Counted from the stretch's first letter, positions 1 through 5,959 are shown. The stretch is 5,959 bases of DNA from Acidobacteria bacterium RIFCSPHIGHO2_01_FULL_67_28 (GCA_001766965.1 MEKM01000089.1:1-5959); one strand, 5' to 3'. A program made the numbers and translations. The notes: a model not told the origin generated them from the letters alone.

Positions 1-762
1 CCGCGGCTGTCGTACAAGACCAAGCGCAAGCTCTACTTCAGCATCCCGGCGGCCTACGAGCTCATCGGCGCGCACGCGGGCGCCACCGAGGCCGCCCACG
101 AGAAAATCCTCGGCCATTGCTTCGACCAGTACGCCATCCCTCTCCAGGGGCAGTCGGACGTGCTCATCAGCGGCATCACCTTCGTCTCGCCCTACAACGT
201 CAACTCCATCATGAACCCGGTGCTGGTGCAGGTGATGGGGCTTGGCTACTTCTTCAACTTCTACCGGGGGATGCCGGTGGTGAAAAAGAACGGCGTCCTC
301 ATCCTCACCCACCCCTGCTACGACGAGTTCGACCCCGTCTTCCATCCCTCGTACATCGAGTTCTTCAACCGCGTGCTGACCGAGACGCGCGACTCCCTGG
401 TGATGCAGAAGAAGTACGAAGAGGAGTTCGCTCGCGACCCCGCCTACATCAAGATGTACCGCGAAGGGAACGCCTACCACGGCGTCCACCCCTTCTACAT
501 GTGGTACTGGGGCGAGAACGGCCGGGCGCACCTCGGCAAGGTCATCGTGGTGGGCGCGAACAACGCCCGCGTCCCTGCCATCCTCGGATGGGACACGGCG
601 CGGACGATGGACGAGGCGCTGGAGATGGCCGCCTCGCACGTCGGCCGCCAGCCGAGCATCACGCTGATGCATTTCCCGCCCATCCTCCTAGCCGACGTCA
701 GCGGCACGCCGGAAACGATTCCGGCCCGAACCCCGGTGGTGGCGGAAGTGGGGGCGCGATGA
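1..762 (+). CDS. LarA-family (lactate racemase superfamily, DUF2088-like) protein, C-terminal part
   Basis: The reading frame is open from the first base, so the start lies upstream; 253 residues are visible before TGA. LarA proteins are about 420-430 residues, so roughly the first 170 would be missing. The family carries a nickel-pincer nucleotide and racemises or epimerises 2-hydroxy acids. What matches is the order of C-terminal elements: an AG..EAAH helix (visible residues about 26-33), the strand SDVLIS (52-57), a P-Y-N-V-N segment (64-68), the strand NGVLIL (97-102), and a final GKVIVVG...DEALEMAASHVG...SITLMHFPP block like the LarA C-terminus. The pincer-binding lysine and catalytic histidines belong to the missing half and cannot be checked. 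I see no Q-x-x-K after the P-Y-N-V-N segment, where I recall lactate-binding residues, so the substrate may not be lactate. The last ~20 residues are a Pro/Thr-rich tail. The stop overlaps the next start (ATGA), implying co-transcription with the fatty acyl reductase. Fold assignment fairly sure; substrate unknown. Confidence 0.78.
   Translation, partial: PRLSYKTKRKLYFSIPAAYELIGAHAGATEAAHEKILGHCFDQYAIPLQGQSDVLISGITFVSPYNVNSIMNPVLVQVMGLGYFFNFYRGMPVVKKNGVLILTHPCYDEFDPVFHPSYIEFFNRVLTETRDSLVMQKKYEEEFARDPAYIKMYREGNAYHGVHPFYMWYWGENGRAHLGKVIVVGANNARVPAILGWDTARTMDEALEMAASHVGRQPSITLMHFPPILLADVSGTPETIPARTPVVAEVGAR
744..754 (+). promoter_or_regulatory. Possible purine-rich ribosome binding region for the fatty acyl reductase gene
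   Basis: GGAAG (744-748) and a G-run (750-754) lie 10 and 4 nt before the ATG at 759. Neither is a clean Shine-Dalgarno sequence. Because the start overlaps the preceding stop, reinitiation by ribosomes finishing the LarA-like gene is probably at least as important. Confidence 0.35.
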
Positions 763-2384
763 ATCACCTCGACCCCTGGCGCTGGAACCCGGTGCGCGGC
801 GAGTACGAGCCCGCGCGGCCCGCGGAAGCCCGCGGCCGCGGAGAAATCTCCGGCATCGATTCCTTCAGCCGCAGCACGGTCTTCCTGCTCGGGGCCACCG
901 GCTTCGTGGGCAAGGTGCTGCTGGCAATGATGCTCGACCGCTTCCCGGAGCTGCGCCGGCTGGTGATCCTGGTGCGGCGGAAGAAAGCGGCCTCGGGCGA
1001 GCAACGCTTCTACGCGGAGGTGCTCCCCTCGCCGCCGCTGCGGCCGGCGGTGGAAAAGCTCGGGCTGGAGCACATCCGCCAGCGGGTGAACATCGTCGAG
1101 GGCGACTTGAGCGAACCCTTCTGCGGGCTGAAGGCGGAGCAGCTGGCCGGGCTCGAGGGGCAGGTGGACGTGGTGGTGAACACGGCCGGGCTGGTGGAGT
1201 TCGACCCGCCGCTCAACGACTCCCTGGTCACCAACGTCTACGGCATCCAGAACCTGATCGAGCTGGTCAGGCTGCTGCGCTCGCGGCTGGTCCACATCTC
1301 CACCTGCTACGTGGCCGGGAAGAAGAACGGGCGCATCGCCGAGGACACGCCCATCGTCGGCTACTACCCGAACCGGCGCGGGCCGGAGGACGCGAGCTTC
1401 AGCGTTCCGGGAGAGCTGGCCTGGTGCGAGAAGTTCATCCGCGAGGCCCGCGGCGAAGAGACGCCGGGGCAGATCCGCTTGAGCCGCGAGGTGCGCGAAG
1501 AGCTGCGCCGCGGCGGGATGGAGCGCGCCAACCACTGGGGCTGGATCAACACCTACACCTACACCAAGTCGATGGGCGAGCAGCTCATCGCCTCCACTCC
1601 CGGCCTGCGCTACTGCATCGTGCGCCCGGCCATTGTCGAGTCGGCGATGCGTTTTCCCTTCCCCGGCTGGAATGAGGGCTTGACCACGTCCGCCCCGCTC
1701 GTGCTGATGGGCGGCGAAGGCGTCAAGAGCTGGCCGGTGCGGCGCGACGGCCCGCTGGAGATTATTCCCGTGGACCTGGCCGCCGCCGGCATCCTCATCG
1801 CCACCGCCGCTACCCTCGGCGGCCGGAACCAGCCCGTCTACCACCTGGCCACCGCCAACGACAACCCGGTGATGCTGCCGCGCCTGGTGGCGTTCCTCGG
1901 CATGAACGCCCGCTACAAGCACAAGCGCAAGAAAACCGGCACCCGGCTGGGGAACTTGTGGAAGACGTACGTGGAGGCGCAGGTGGTGACGGTCGAACAG
2001 CTCGAGGCGCGGCGAGTGCGGCTGCACCGCGGGCTGGACGTCTACCACGCCTTCCTCAACCTGTTGAAATCGCTGCTGGGCCCGCGGCTCGTCGACCCCT
2101 ACCTGCGCAGCCTGCGCGCCACCCGCCGCGCCATCCGCCAGCAGGAGCAGACGCTCGACCAGTTCCTGCCCTTCATGATTCACAACAGCTTCATCTTCGA
2201 GACCGGACACATCCGCCAGGCCTACGAGAGGCTCACCGACGCCGACCGCGCCCGGCTGCTCTGGGACCCGGAGAATATCGATTGGGCGGACTACTGGGTG
2301 AACGTCCACACCAAGGGCATCGAGAAGTGGATCCGGCCGGTGTTCGTCAAGCCCGGCAAGCCTGCCGAGACCGTGCCCTTCTGA
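759..2384 (+). CDS. Fatty acyl-CoA/ACP reductase (FAR), NAD_binding_4 plus FAR C-terminal domain
   Basis: This 541-residue protein should reduce a long-chain fatty acyl thioester with NAD(P)H to the aldehyde or on to the alcohol. Residues about 39-365 form an extended-SDR Rossmann domain of the male-sterility type. It has the nucleotide-binding GATGFVG (45-51), NTAG..EFD (141-149), the HISTCYVAG strand with catalytic Ser/Thr 181-182, and NTYTYTK with Y266-x3-K270, the FAR form of YxxxK. Residues about 380-541 resemble the FAR C-terminal domain and end with IDWADYWVNVH (507-517), which matches the 'IDWxDYxxNxHxPG' ending of plant and bacterial FARs. Length is normal for a single-module FAR; no acyltransferase HxxxxD motif or carrier domain is visible. 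The start is the ATG overlapping the upstream stop. The frame stays open back to 117, but that extension is Arg/His/Pro-rich shadow translation of the LarA-like gene. No transmembrane segment is obvious. Aldehyde versus alcohol end product cannot be decided from sequence. Confidence 0.9.
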   Translation: MNHLDPWRWNPVRGEYEPARPAEARGRGEISGIDSFSRSTVFLLGATGFVGKVLLAMMLDRFPELRRLVILVRRKKAASGEQRFYAEVLPSPPLRPAVEKLGLEHIRQRVNIVEGDLSEPFCGLKAEQLAGLEGQVDVVVNTAGLVEFDPPLNDSLVTNVYGIQNLIELVRLLRSRLVHISTCYVAGKKNGRIAEDTPIVGYYPNRRGPEDASFSVPGELAWCEKFIREARGEETPGQIRLSREVREELRRGGMERANHWGWINTYTYTKSMGEQLIASTPGLRYCIVRPAIVESAMRFPFPGWNEGLTTSAPLVLMGGEGVKSWPVRRDGPLEIIPVDLAAAGILIATAATLGGRNQPVYHLATANDNPVMLPRLVAFLGMNARYKHKRKKTGTRLGNLWKTYVEAQVVTVEQLEARRVRLHRGLDVYHAFLNLLKSLLGPRLVDPYLRSLRATRRAIRQQEQTLDQFLPFMIHNSFIFETGHIRQAYERLTDADRARLLWDPENIDWADYWVNVHTKGIEKWIRPVFVKPGKPAETVPF

Positions 2385-2388
2385 CCCG

Positions 2389-3381
2389 ATGCGCAAGGTT
2401 CTTGTCACCGGCGCCACCGGATTCCTCGGGCGCCACCTGGTCGAAAAGCTCCTCGCCGCAAAGCAGCGCGTCCGGCTGCTCTGCCGCCGCGGCGCCGATT
2501 GGCGCGGCGACCCCAGCGTCGAGATTGTCGAAGGCGACATCCTCGACCCGCACGCCGTGGGACGGGCCGTGGCCGGCGTCGAAGGCGTCTTTCATCTCGC
2601 CGGACGCGTCAGCCGCGACCCGGCCGACGCCGCCGCGCTCTACGACCTCCACGTCCGCGGCACGCGGAACGTCTGCGAGGCGGCGCTGGCGCAGGGCCGG
2701 TCGCGGGTGGTGCTCGCCTCCTCCTCGGGCACCATCGCCGCCAGCCGCACTCCGGTGCTGCACACGGAAGAGGCGCCCTACATCGTCGAGCTCGCCGGCC
2801 GCTGGCCGTACTACTTGAGCAAGATCTACCAGGAGAAGATCGCCCTAGCCTACCATCAGCACCACCAGCTTCCTGTAGTCGTCCTCAACCCCAGCCTGCT
2901 GCTCGGGCCCGGCGATGAGCGACTTTCTTCGATCGGCGACGTCCTCCTCTTCCTTCAGGGCCACTTCCTCAACATCCCGAGCGGCGGGCTGAACTTCGTG
3001 GACGCGCGCGACACCGCCGCGGCGATGGTCCAGGCGATGGAGAAAGGCGTTCCCGGGCAGCGCTACTTGATTGGCGGACACAACATGACCATCCGCGAAT
3101 TCTTCGCGCTGTTGGAGCGCGTTTCGGGCGTCCGCGGGCCGCGGTGGGAGTTGCCGGAGAGCTGGTCGCGGGGCGGCGCCGCGCTCCTCGGTTGGTTCTA
3201 CAGGATGGCGGGCAGCCGCTATCCGGTGGAAGATGAAACCATTGAGATGGGTTATCGTTTCTGGTACTGCGACAGCCGCCGGGCCAGGCAGGAGTTGGGA
3301 TTCGACCCGCGGCCCGCCGAAGAGACCTTGCGCGACACCATCGCCTACCTGCGCCGGCGCCCGGGGTTGCTCGCCCCATGA
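2389..3381 (+). CDS. NAD(P)-dependent extended SDR, HpnA/dihydroflavonol-reductase-like epimerase or dehydrogenase
   Basis: This is a 330-residue extended short-chain dehydrogenase/reductase. It has TGATGFLG at residues 7-14 (GxxGxxG cofactor loop) right at the N-terminus, EGDILDP near 48-54, a catalytic-serine strand ending in SSSG (111-114), Y141-x3-K145 in the segment YYLSK, NPSLLLGPGD (167-176) and RYLIGGHN (225-232). The late motifs, NPS..GPGD and the RYLIGG-N-T block, resemble the hopanoid-associated epimerase HpnA and 4-dihydroflavonol/3-beta-hydroxysteroid dehydrogenase relatives. The substrate is therefore probably a sugar nucleotide, a polyprenyl or sterol-like compound, or a beta-keto/hydroxy lipid, and cannot be fixed. 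The start lies 4 nt after the reductase stop with no clear Shine-Dalgarno, suggesting coupling. Its stop overlaps the lipid kinase start (ATGA). Position between a fatty acyl reductase and a lipid kinase favours a lipid substrate; no other hopanoid gene is visible here. Confidence 0.85.
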   Translation: MRKVLVTGATGFLGRHLVEKLLAAKQRVRLLCRRGADWRGDPSVEIVEGDILDPHAVGRAVAGVEGVFHLAGRVSRDPADAAALYDLHVRGTRNVCEAALAQGRSRVVLASSSGTIAASRTPVLHTEEAPYIVELAGRWPYYLSKIYQEKIALAYHQHHQLPVVVLNPSLLLGPGDERLSSIGDVLLFLQGHFLNIPSGGLNFVDARDTAAAMVQAMEKGVPGQRYLIGGHNMTIREFFALLERVSGVRGPRWELPESWSRGGAALLGWFYRMAGSRYPVEDETIEMGYRFWYCDSRRARQELGFDPRPAEETLRDTIAYLRRRPGLLAP

Positions 3382-4298
3382 TCGCCGCCATCGTCAACCC
3401 GCGGGCGGCCGACCGGCGGGCCGAGCGCCGCTGGCCCGAGCTGCGCCCGCAGATGGAGGCTGTCCTGGGCGCGCTTGAGGTTTACCAGACCACGGCGCCG
3501 GGGCATGCCATCGAGCTGACGCGCAAGGCGCTCGGGCAGGGCGCGCGCACCGTCATCGCCGTGGGCGGCGACGGCACGGTGAGCGAAGTGGTGAACGGTT
3601 TCTTCGACGGCACCCAGCCCGTCGCCGCCGGCGTGGTCCTCGGCATCATTCCCCTGGGGACCGGCTCCGACCTGTGCCGCACGCTGGGGCTGCCGCTGGA
3701 GGAGCGCGCTGCCCTGGAAGTCATCCGCCGGGGCGCCACGCGACGGATTGACCTCGAGAGCGCCCGCTTCGAGACGCTCGAGGGCCGGCCCGGCCAGCGC
3801 CTCGGCGTCAACATCACGAGCTTCGGGATGGGCGGGCTGGTGGCGGCTCGCGCCAACCGCGCCTCGAAGTGGCTCGGAGGCAAGGCGCTCTTCCAGTGGA
3901 CGACGCTGCGCACCGCGCTCACCTTCCGCGGCAACACCGTCCGGCTGCGCCTGGACGGGCGCGAGCTGCCGCCGGTGAAGATCACCAACGTCGCCGTGGG
4001 CAATGCCCAGTTCCACGGCGCCGGGATGTGGGCCTGTCCGCGGGCGGTGGTGGACGACGGCCTGCTGGATGTGACCGTGTTCCGCTATTTGAGCCTGCTC
4101 GAAATCGTCGGCGCCTTCCCCCGGCTCTACAACGGGAAGATTTACGAGCATCCCAAGGTGGAGTTCCACCGCGCCCGGCGGGTGGAAGCGACCGCAGAGG
4201 AGCCGGCCTACCTCGAAGTGGATGGAGAACCGGTGGGGCGCCTGCCGCTCGAAATCACCGTTCTGCCGCAGGCGCTGACCGTCTGCGTGCCCGCCTAG
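3378..4298 (+). CDS. YegS/DagK-type diacylglycerol/lipid kinase
   Basis: This 306-residue protein belongs to the DAGK_cat family, soluble bacterial lipid kinases that use ATP to phosphorylate diacylglycerol or a related lipid alcohol at the membrane face. It begins with IVNPRA (5-10), the usual first strand. The nucleotide-binding GGDGT (63-67) follows, inside VGGDGTVSEVVNGF, then PLGTGSD (92-98), the second glycine-rich signature, which is PLGTxND in many relatives. The C-terminal beta-sandwich carries DDGLLDV (226-232) and a late EVDGEPVG segment typical of the family. Length is normal (about 290-330). The ATG overlaps the SDR stop, and there is no room for an independent promoter. The gene ends convergently with plsY in a shared CTAG. 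Diacylglycerol kinase activity would recycle diacylglycerol to phosphatidic acid; a modified lipid made by the upstream enzymes is an equally reasonable substrate. Sphingosine or ceramide kinase relatives share these motifs and are not excluded. Confidence 0.9.
   Translation: MIAAIVNPRAADRRAERRWPELRPQMEAVLGALEVYQTTAPGHAIELTRKALGQGARTVIAVGGDGTVSEVVNGFFDGTQPVAAGVVLGIIPLGTGSDLCRTLGLPLEERAALEVIRRGATRRIDLESARFETLEGRPGQRLGVNITSFGMGGLVAARANRASKWLGGKALFQWTTLRTALTFRGNTVRLRLDGRELPPVKITNVAVGNAQFHGAGMWACPRAVVDDGLLDVTVFRYLSLLEIVGAFPRLYNGKIYEHPKVEFHRARRVEATAEEPAYLEVDGEPVGRLPLEITVLPQALTVCVPA
4295..4298. other. Shared CTAG palindrome: convergent stop codons of the lipid kinase and plsY
   Basis: The plus-strand kinase stop is TAG at 4296-4298 and the minus-strand plsY stop is TAG read from 4297 to 4295. 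The two coding regions therefore overlap tail to tail by four bases, with no intergenic space and no terminator hairpin between them. Confidence 0.95.
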
Positions 4299-4888
4299 GC
4301 TTTCTTCCCGAAGAGAACTTCCCGCAGGTTTGACGTGTGCCGCAAAACGACGAAGACGAACGCCGCGCCGGCAAACGCGCCTTCCTCCCATCCCCGCAGG
4401 GCCACGATGGCGGCGGCCATCAGGCCGAGCATGATGAGTGAAGCGACGGCGCCTTCCTGCTTCCAGCCGAGCTTCCGCCCGAGGAAACGGAAGAGGAAGT
4501 AAGAGGGCGAGCAGGCCAGCGCAGTCCACGGTTGGAGATAGAGGAAGACGCCGGTGGTGGTGGCCACGCCCTTGCCGCCCCGGAAACGCAGCCAGGGCGT
4601 GAAGCAGTGGCCCACCACGGCGGCCAGCCCGAGCCCCCACAGCACCGCCGCGCTATCGCCGGGCGGCCGCGCCAGCAGCGCCAGCGCCGCCGTCCCTTTG
4701 AAGAGGTCGCCCACCAGCGCGACCAGGGCGCGCTTCTTGGTCGAGACCCGCAGGACGTTATTGAAGCCGGGGTTGCGCGAGCCGACCGAGGTGATGTCGA
4801 CGCCCGTCCCCCACATCGCCACCACGGCGAACGGGATCGAGCCGACGAGGAAACAAAGCAGGAGGCGCAGCGCTACAAAGAGGTCCAT
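4295..4888 (-). CDS. plsY: PlsY, acyl-phosphate:glycerol-3-phosphate acyltransferase (membrane protein)
   Basis: PlsY transfers an acyl chain from acyl-phosphate to sn-glycerol-3-phosphate, giving lysophosphatidic acid, the first committed step of phospholipid synthesis at the inner membrane. The protein has 197 residues, the normal size. A first hydrophobic segment ends in GSIPF (16-20). Motif 1 is GSRNPGFNNVLR (36-47), a variant of the common GSGNxGATNxxR. DLFKG (61-65) is motif 2, and H94 with FRGGKGVAT (102-110) is motif 3. The ending RHTSN (183-187) matches the family's RHxxNI. Further hydrophobic stretches lie near 66-93, 113-130 and 145-180. The ATG at 4888 is the only start possible: reading upstream in frame reaches a TAA (4912-4910) with no ATG, GTG or TTG between. 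The 5' side is unusual, because a terminator-like hairpin ends two bases before the start codon. Function confident; whether this is the housekeeping copy or a paralogue is open. Confidence 0.92.
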   Translation of the reverse strand: MDLFVALRLLLCFLVGSIPFAVVAMWGTGVDITSVGSRNPGFNNVLRVSTKKRALVALVGDLFKGTAALALLARPPGDSAAVLWGLGLAAVVGHCFTPWLRFRGGKGVATTTGVFLYLQPWTALACSPSYFLFRFLGRKLGWKQEGAVASLIMLGLMAAAIVALRGWEEGAFAGAAFVFVVLRHTSNLREVLFGKKA

Positions 4889-4890
4889 AG

Positions 4891-4948
4891 AAAAAACCGC
4901 AGCCTCTATTTACCACAGCAGGCGCGCTGTGGACAGAGGCTGCGGTTT
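4891..4948 (-). terminator. Intrinsic terminator-like hairpin downstream of the peptidase gene, abutting plsY
   Basis: Read on the minus strand, the arm AAACCGCAGCCTCT (4948-4935) is perfectly complementary over 14 bp to AGAGGCTGCGGTTT (4907-4894). Inside it a second stem of 7 bp pairs CCACAGC (4932-4926, read GTGGACA side) with GCTGTGG (4919-4913), around a 6-nt loop; a small 2/5-nt internal loop separates the stems. The outer stem is followed by six U residues (4896-4891, three of them also able to pair). The structure starts 13 nt after the peptidase stop codon, the expected place for a Rho-independent terminator. On the plus strand the hairpin is followed only by TTTG, so it would be a poor terminator for transcripts coming from the kinase side. 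Confidence 0.8.
4903..4907 (-). promoter_or_regulatory. Possible plsY Shine-Dalgarno, buried in the terminator hairpin
   Basis: AGAGG on the minus strand is the only purine-rich stretch before the plsY ATG. It stands 14 nt from the start codon, longer than usual, and lies wholly in the 3' arm of the 14-bp outer stem, so it would be paired whenever the hairpin forms. Its use as a ribosome binding site is inferred from position only. Confidence 0.25.
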
Positions 4949-4961
4949 GTGAGGGCGACGG

Positions 4962-5959
4962 CTATTTCTTCGGGTACTTGGGCCGCGGCGGCGGCGGCTG
5001 GTAGCTCTTCAGGCCGTCGAGCACGAGCTCGATGGCCTTCTCGAGCTGCGGGTCGCGCCCCTTGACCACGAGGTCCGGCCGGTCCTCCACCTTGTAATCC
5101 GGGGCGACGCCGTAGTTCTCGACCACCCACTCGCCGCCGTTGTCGGTGGACCAGAAGGCGAACTCCGGCGCGGTGACGAACCCGCCGTCCATCAGCGGCA
5201 CCTGCCGGGAGATGCCGATGAGCCCGCCCCAGGTGCGCGTGCCGACGAGCGGGCCGATCTTCTCCCGCTTGAAGAACCAGGGGAAGGCGTCGCCGCCCGA
5301 GCCGGCGTGCTCGTTGATGAGCATCACCTTGGGCCCGTAGATGGCCAGCGGCGGCCAGGGGATGTCCTTGCCCTCGCGCGGCGAAACCAGGCTCAAGAGC
5401 TGCCGCTTCAGCTTTTCGGTGTAGAAGTCGGGGATCATTCCGCCGGAGTTGTAGCGCTCGTCGATGATGAACCCCTGCTTGCCGATCTGCGCCGTCAGGT
5501 ACTTGTCGAACTGGATGAGCCCGCCGATGCTGGTGTCGGGGACGTGCATGTAGCCGACGCGGCCGCCGGTGGCCTGCTCGACCTTGCGGCGGGTGGTTTC
5601 GACGAAATCGAGGTAGCGCAGGAAGTTCTCGCTGGCGACCGGCTTGACGCTGATCTCCCACGCCCCCTCGGGGCTCGGCTTGTCGTTCACCTTCAGGGTC
5701 ACCACCTTGGCCGCCAGGTTCTGGAAGGCGGCGTAAGGGCTCTCCGGCGCGCGCACCGGGTGGCCGTTCACCGCGATCAGGTAGTTCCCTTCCTTCACCT
5801 TCAGGCCGGGCTCGGTGAGCGGGGAGCGCGTGTTGTCGCTCCAGTTCTCGCCGTTGTAGATTTTGGCGAAGCGGTAGAAGCCGCCCTCGGCGGCGTAGTC
5901 CACTCCGAGCAACCCCACCCCTACCTGCTTGCGGTCCGGCATCTCGCCTCCGCCCACGT
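4962..5959 (-). CDS. Tricorn-like S41 peptidase, C-terminal PDZ and protease domains (5' end outside window)
   Basis: The frame runs off the right edge, so only the last 331 complete codons are seen; the GTG at 5957 is an internal valine, not a start. Tricorn-type proteins are about 1,000 residues with N-terminal beta-propellers, followed by a PDZ domain and the S41 catalytic domain; only the last two parts are present. Counting from base 5957, the PDZ-like region is about residues 10-110, with GVGLLGVDY, IYNGENW, and EGNYLIAVNG as in tricorn homologues. The protease has H138 in GYMHVPD, the nucleophile S220 in AGSGGD (codon 5300-5298), and E280 in VVENYGVAPDY, corresponding to the tricorn His, Ser and Glu. 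GTRTWGG lies between the last two. The protein ends in a proline run and a basic tail. The family degrades peptides; bacterial members are often exported, but the signal region is not visible. A hairpin terminator follows 13 nt after the stop. It shows no obvious functional tie to the lipid genes. Confidence 0.9.
   Translation of the reverse strand, partial: VGGGEMPDRKQVGVGLLGVDYAAEGGFYRFAKIYNGENWSDNTRSPLTEPGLKVKEGNYLIAVNGHPVRAPESPYAAFQNLAAKVVTLKVNDKPSPEGAWEISVKPVASENFLRYLDFVETTRRKVEQATGGRVGYMHVPDTSIGGLIQFDKYLTAQIGKQGFIIDERYNSGGMIPDFYTEKLKRQLLSLVSPREGKDIPWPPLAIYGPKVMLINEHAGSGGDAFPWFFKREKIGPLVGTRTWGGLIGISRQVPLMDGGFVTAPEFAFWSTDNGGEWVVENYGVAPDYKVEDRPDLVVKGRDPQLEKAIELVLDGLKSYQPPPPRPKYPKK

Noticed and set aside
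117..758. Upstream extension of the fatty acyl reductase frame, which would give a 755-residue protein
   Set aside because: The extra translation is Arg/His/Pro-rich with no recognisable domain and lies over the convincing LarA-like reading frame. The ATG at 759 fits family length and the ATGA overlap.
495..2540. 681-codon open frame on the minus strand across three genes
   Set aside because: It is an antisense shadow typical of high-GC coding DNA: composition is biased to Arg, His, Gln, Ala and Val, with no motifs, while the plus-strand proteins in the same place carry complete family signatures.
4303..4314. Small TCTTC/GAAGA inverted repeat just after the kinase stop as a terminator
   Set aside because: The loop would be only two bases, the stem is short and AU-containing, no U-tract follows, and it lies within the plsY coding end.
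3345..4640. 431-codon minus-strand open frame spanning the kinase gene and part of plsY
   Set aside because: It overlaps both DAGK_cat and PlsY, whose motifs are intact, and its own translation is low-complexity with no recognisable domain.
4894..4948. Inverted repeat as a MITE, transposon end or attachment site
   Set aside because: There are no flanking direct repeats, only one copy is seen, and position, stem and U-tract are fully explained by an intrinsic terminator after the peptidase gene.
5955..5957. GTG as start codon of the tricorn-like peptidase
   Set aside because: The codon falls inside a region that continues the tricorn pattern (a glycine-rich segment before the PDZ domain), so the gene must extend beyond the window edge.

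Overview
The window is gene-dense, GC-rich bacterial chromosomal DNA (roughly two-thirds G+C by eye) with strong G/C third-position bias. It holds six protein genes, two of them cut by the window edges, and no RNA gene, mobile element or CRISPR array that I can see. A tricorn-type S41 peptidase, a PlsY with an 'NPGFNN' variant motif and lipid-metabolism genes at this GC level suggest an uncultured or soil lineage such as Acidobacteriota. That assignment is inference; no phylogenetic marker is present.

Left block, plus strand (1-4298): four tightly packed genes. They are the C-terminal part of a LarA-family (lactate racemase superfamily) protein, a fatty acyl reductase of the NAD_binding_4 plus FAR C-terminal type, an extended SDR resembling HpnA or dihydroflavonol reductase, and a YegS/DagK-type lipid kinase. 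Junctions are an ATGA overlap, a 4-nt gap and another ATGA overlap, so this is almost certainly one operon whose promoter lies upstream of the window.

Right block, minus strand (4295-5959): the 3' part of a tricorn-like peptidase gene comes first in transcription. A 73-nt gap containing a strong intrinsic-terminator-like hairpin follows, then plsY (acyl-phosphate:glycerol-3-phosphate acyltransferase). The hairpin's U-tract ends 2 nt before the plsY start codon, which leaves almost no room for a normal promoter and ribosome binding site. The two blocks converge, and dagK and plsY end inside one shared CTAG palindrome.

Functional reading: four of the six genes point to lipid chemistry. The reductase makes fatty aldehyde or alcohol, the SDR reduces or epimerises an unknown substrate, the kinase phosphorylates a lipid, and PlsY starts glycerolipid synthesis. 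A reductase beside glycerolipid enzymes fits production of fatty-alcohol-derived lipids such as ether lipids or wax esters. The LarA-like protein is the unexpected partner. The tricorn peptidase is probably an unrelated neighbour.
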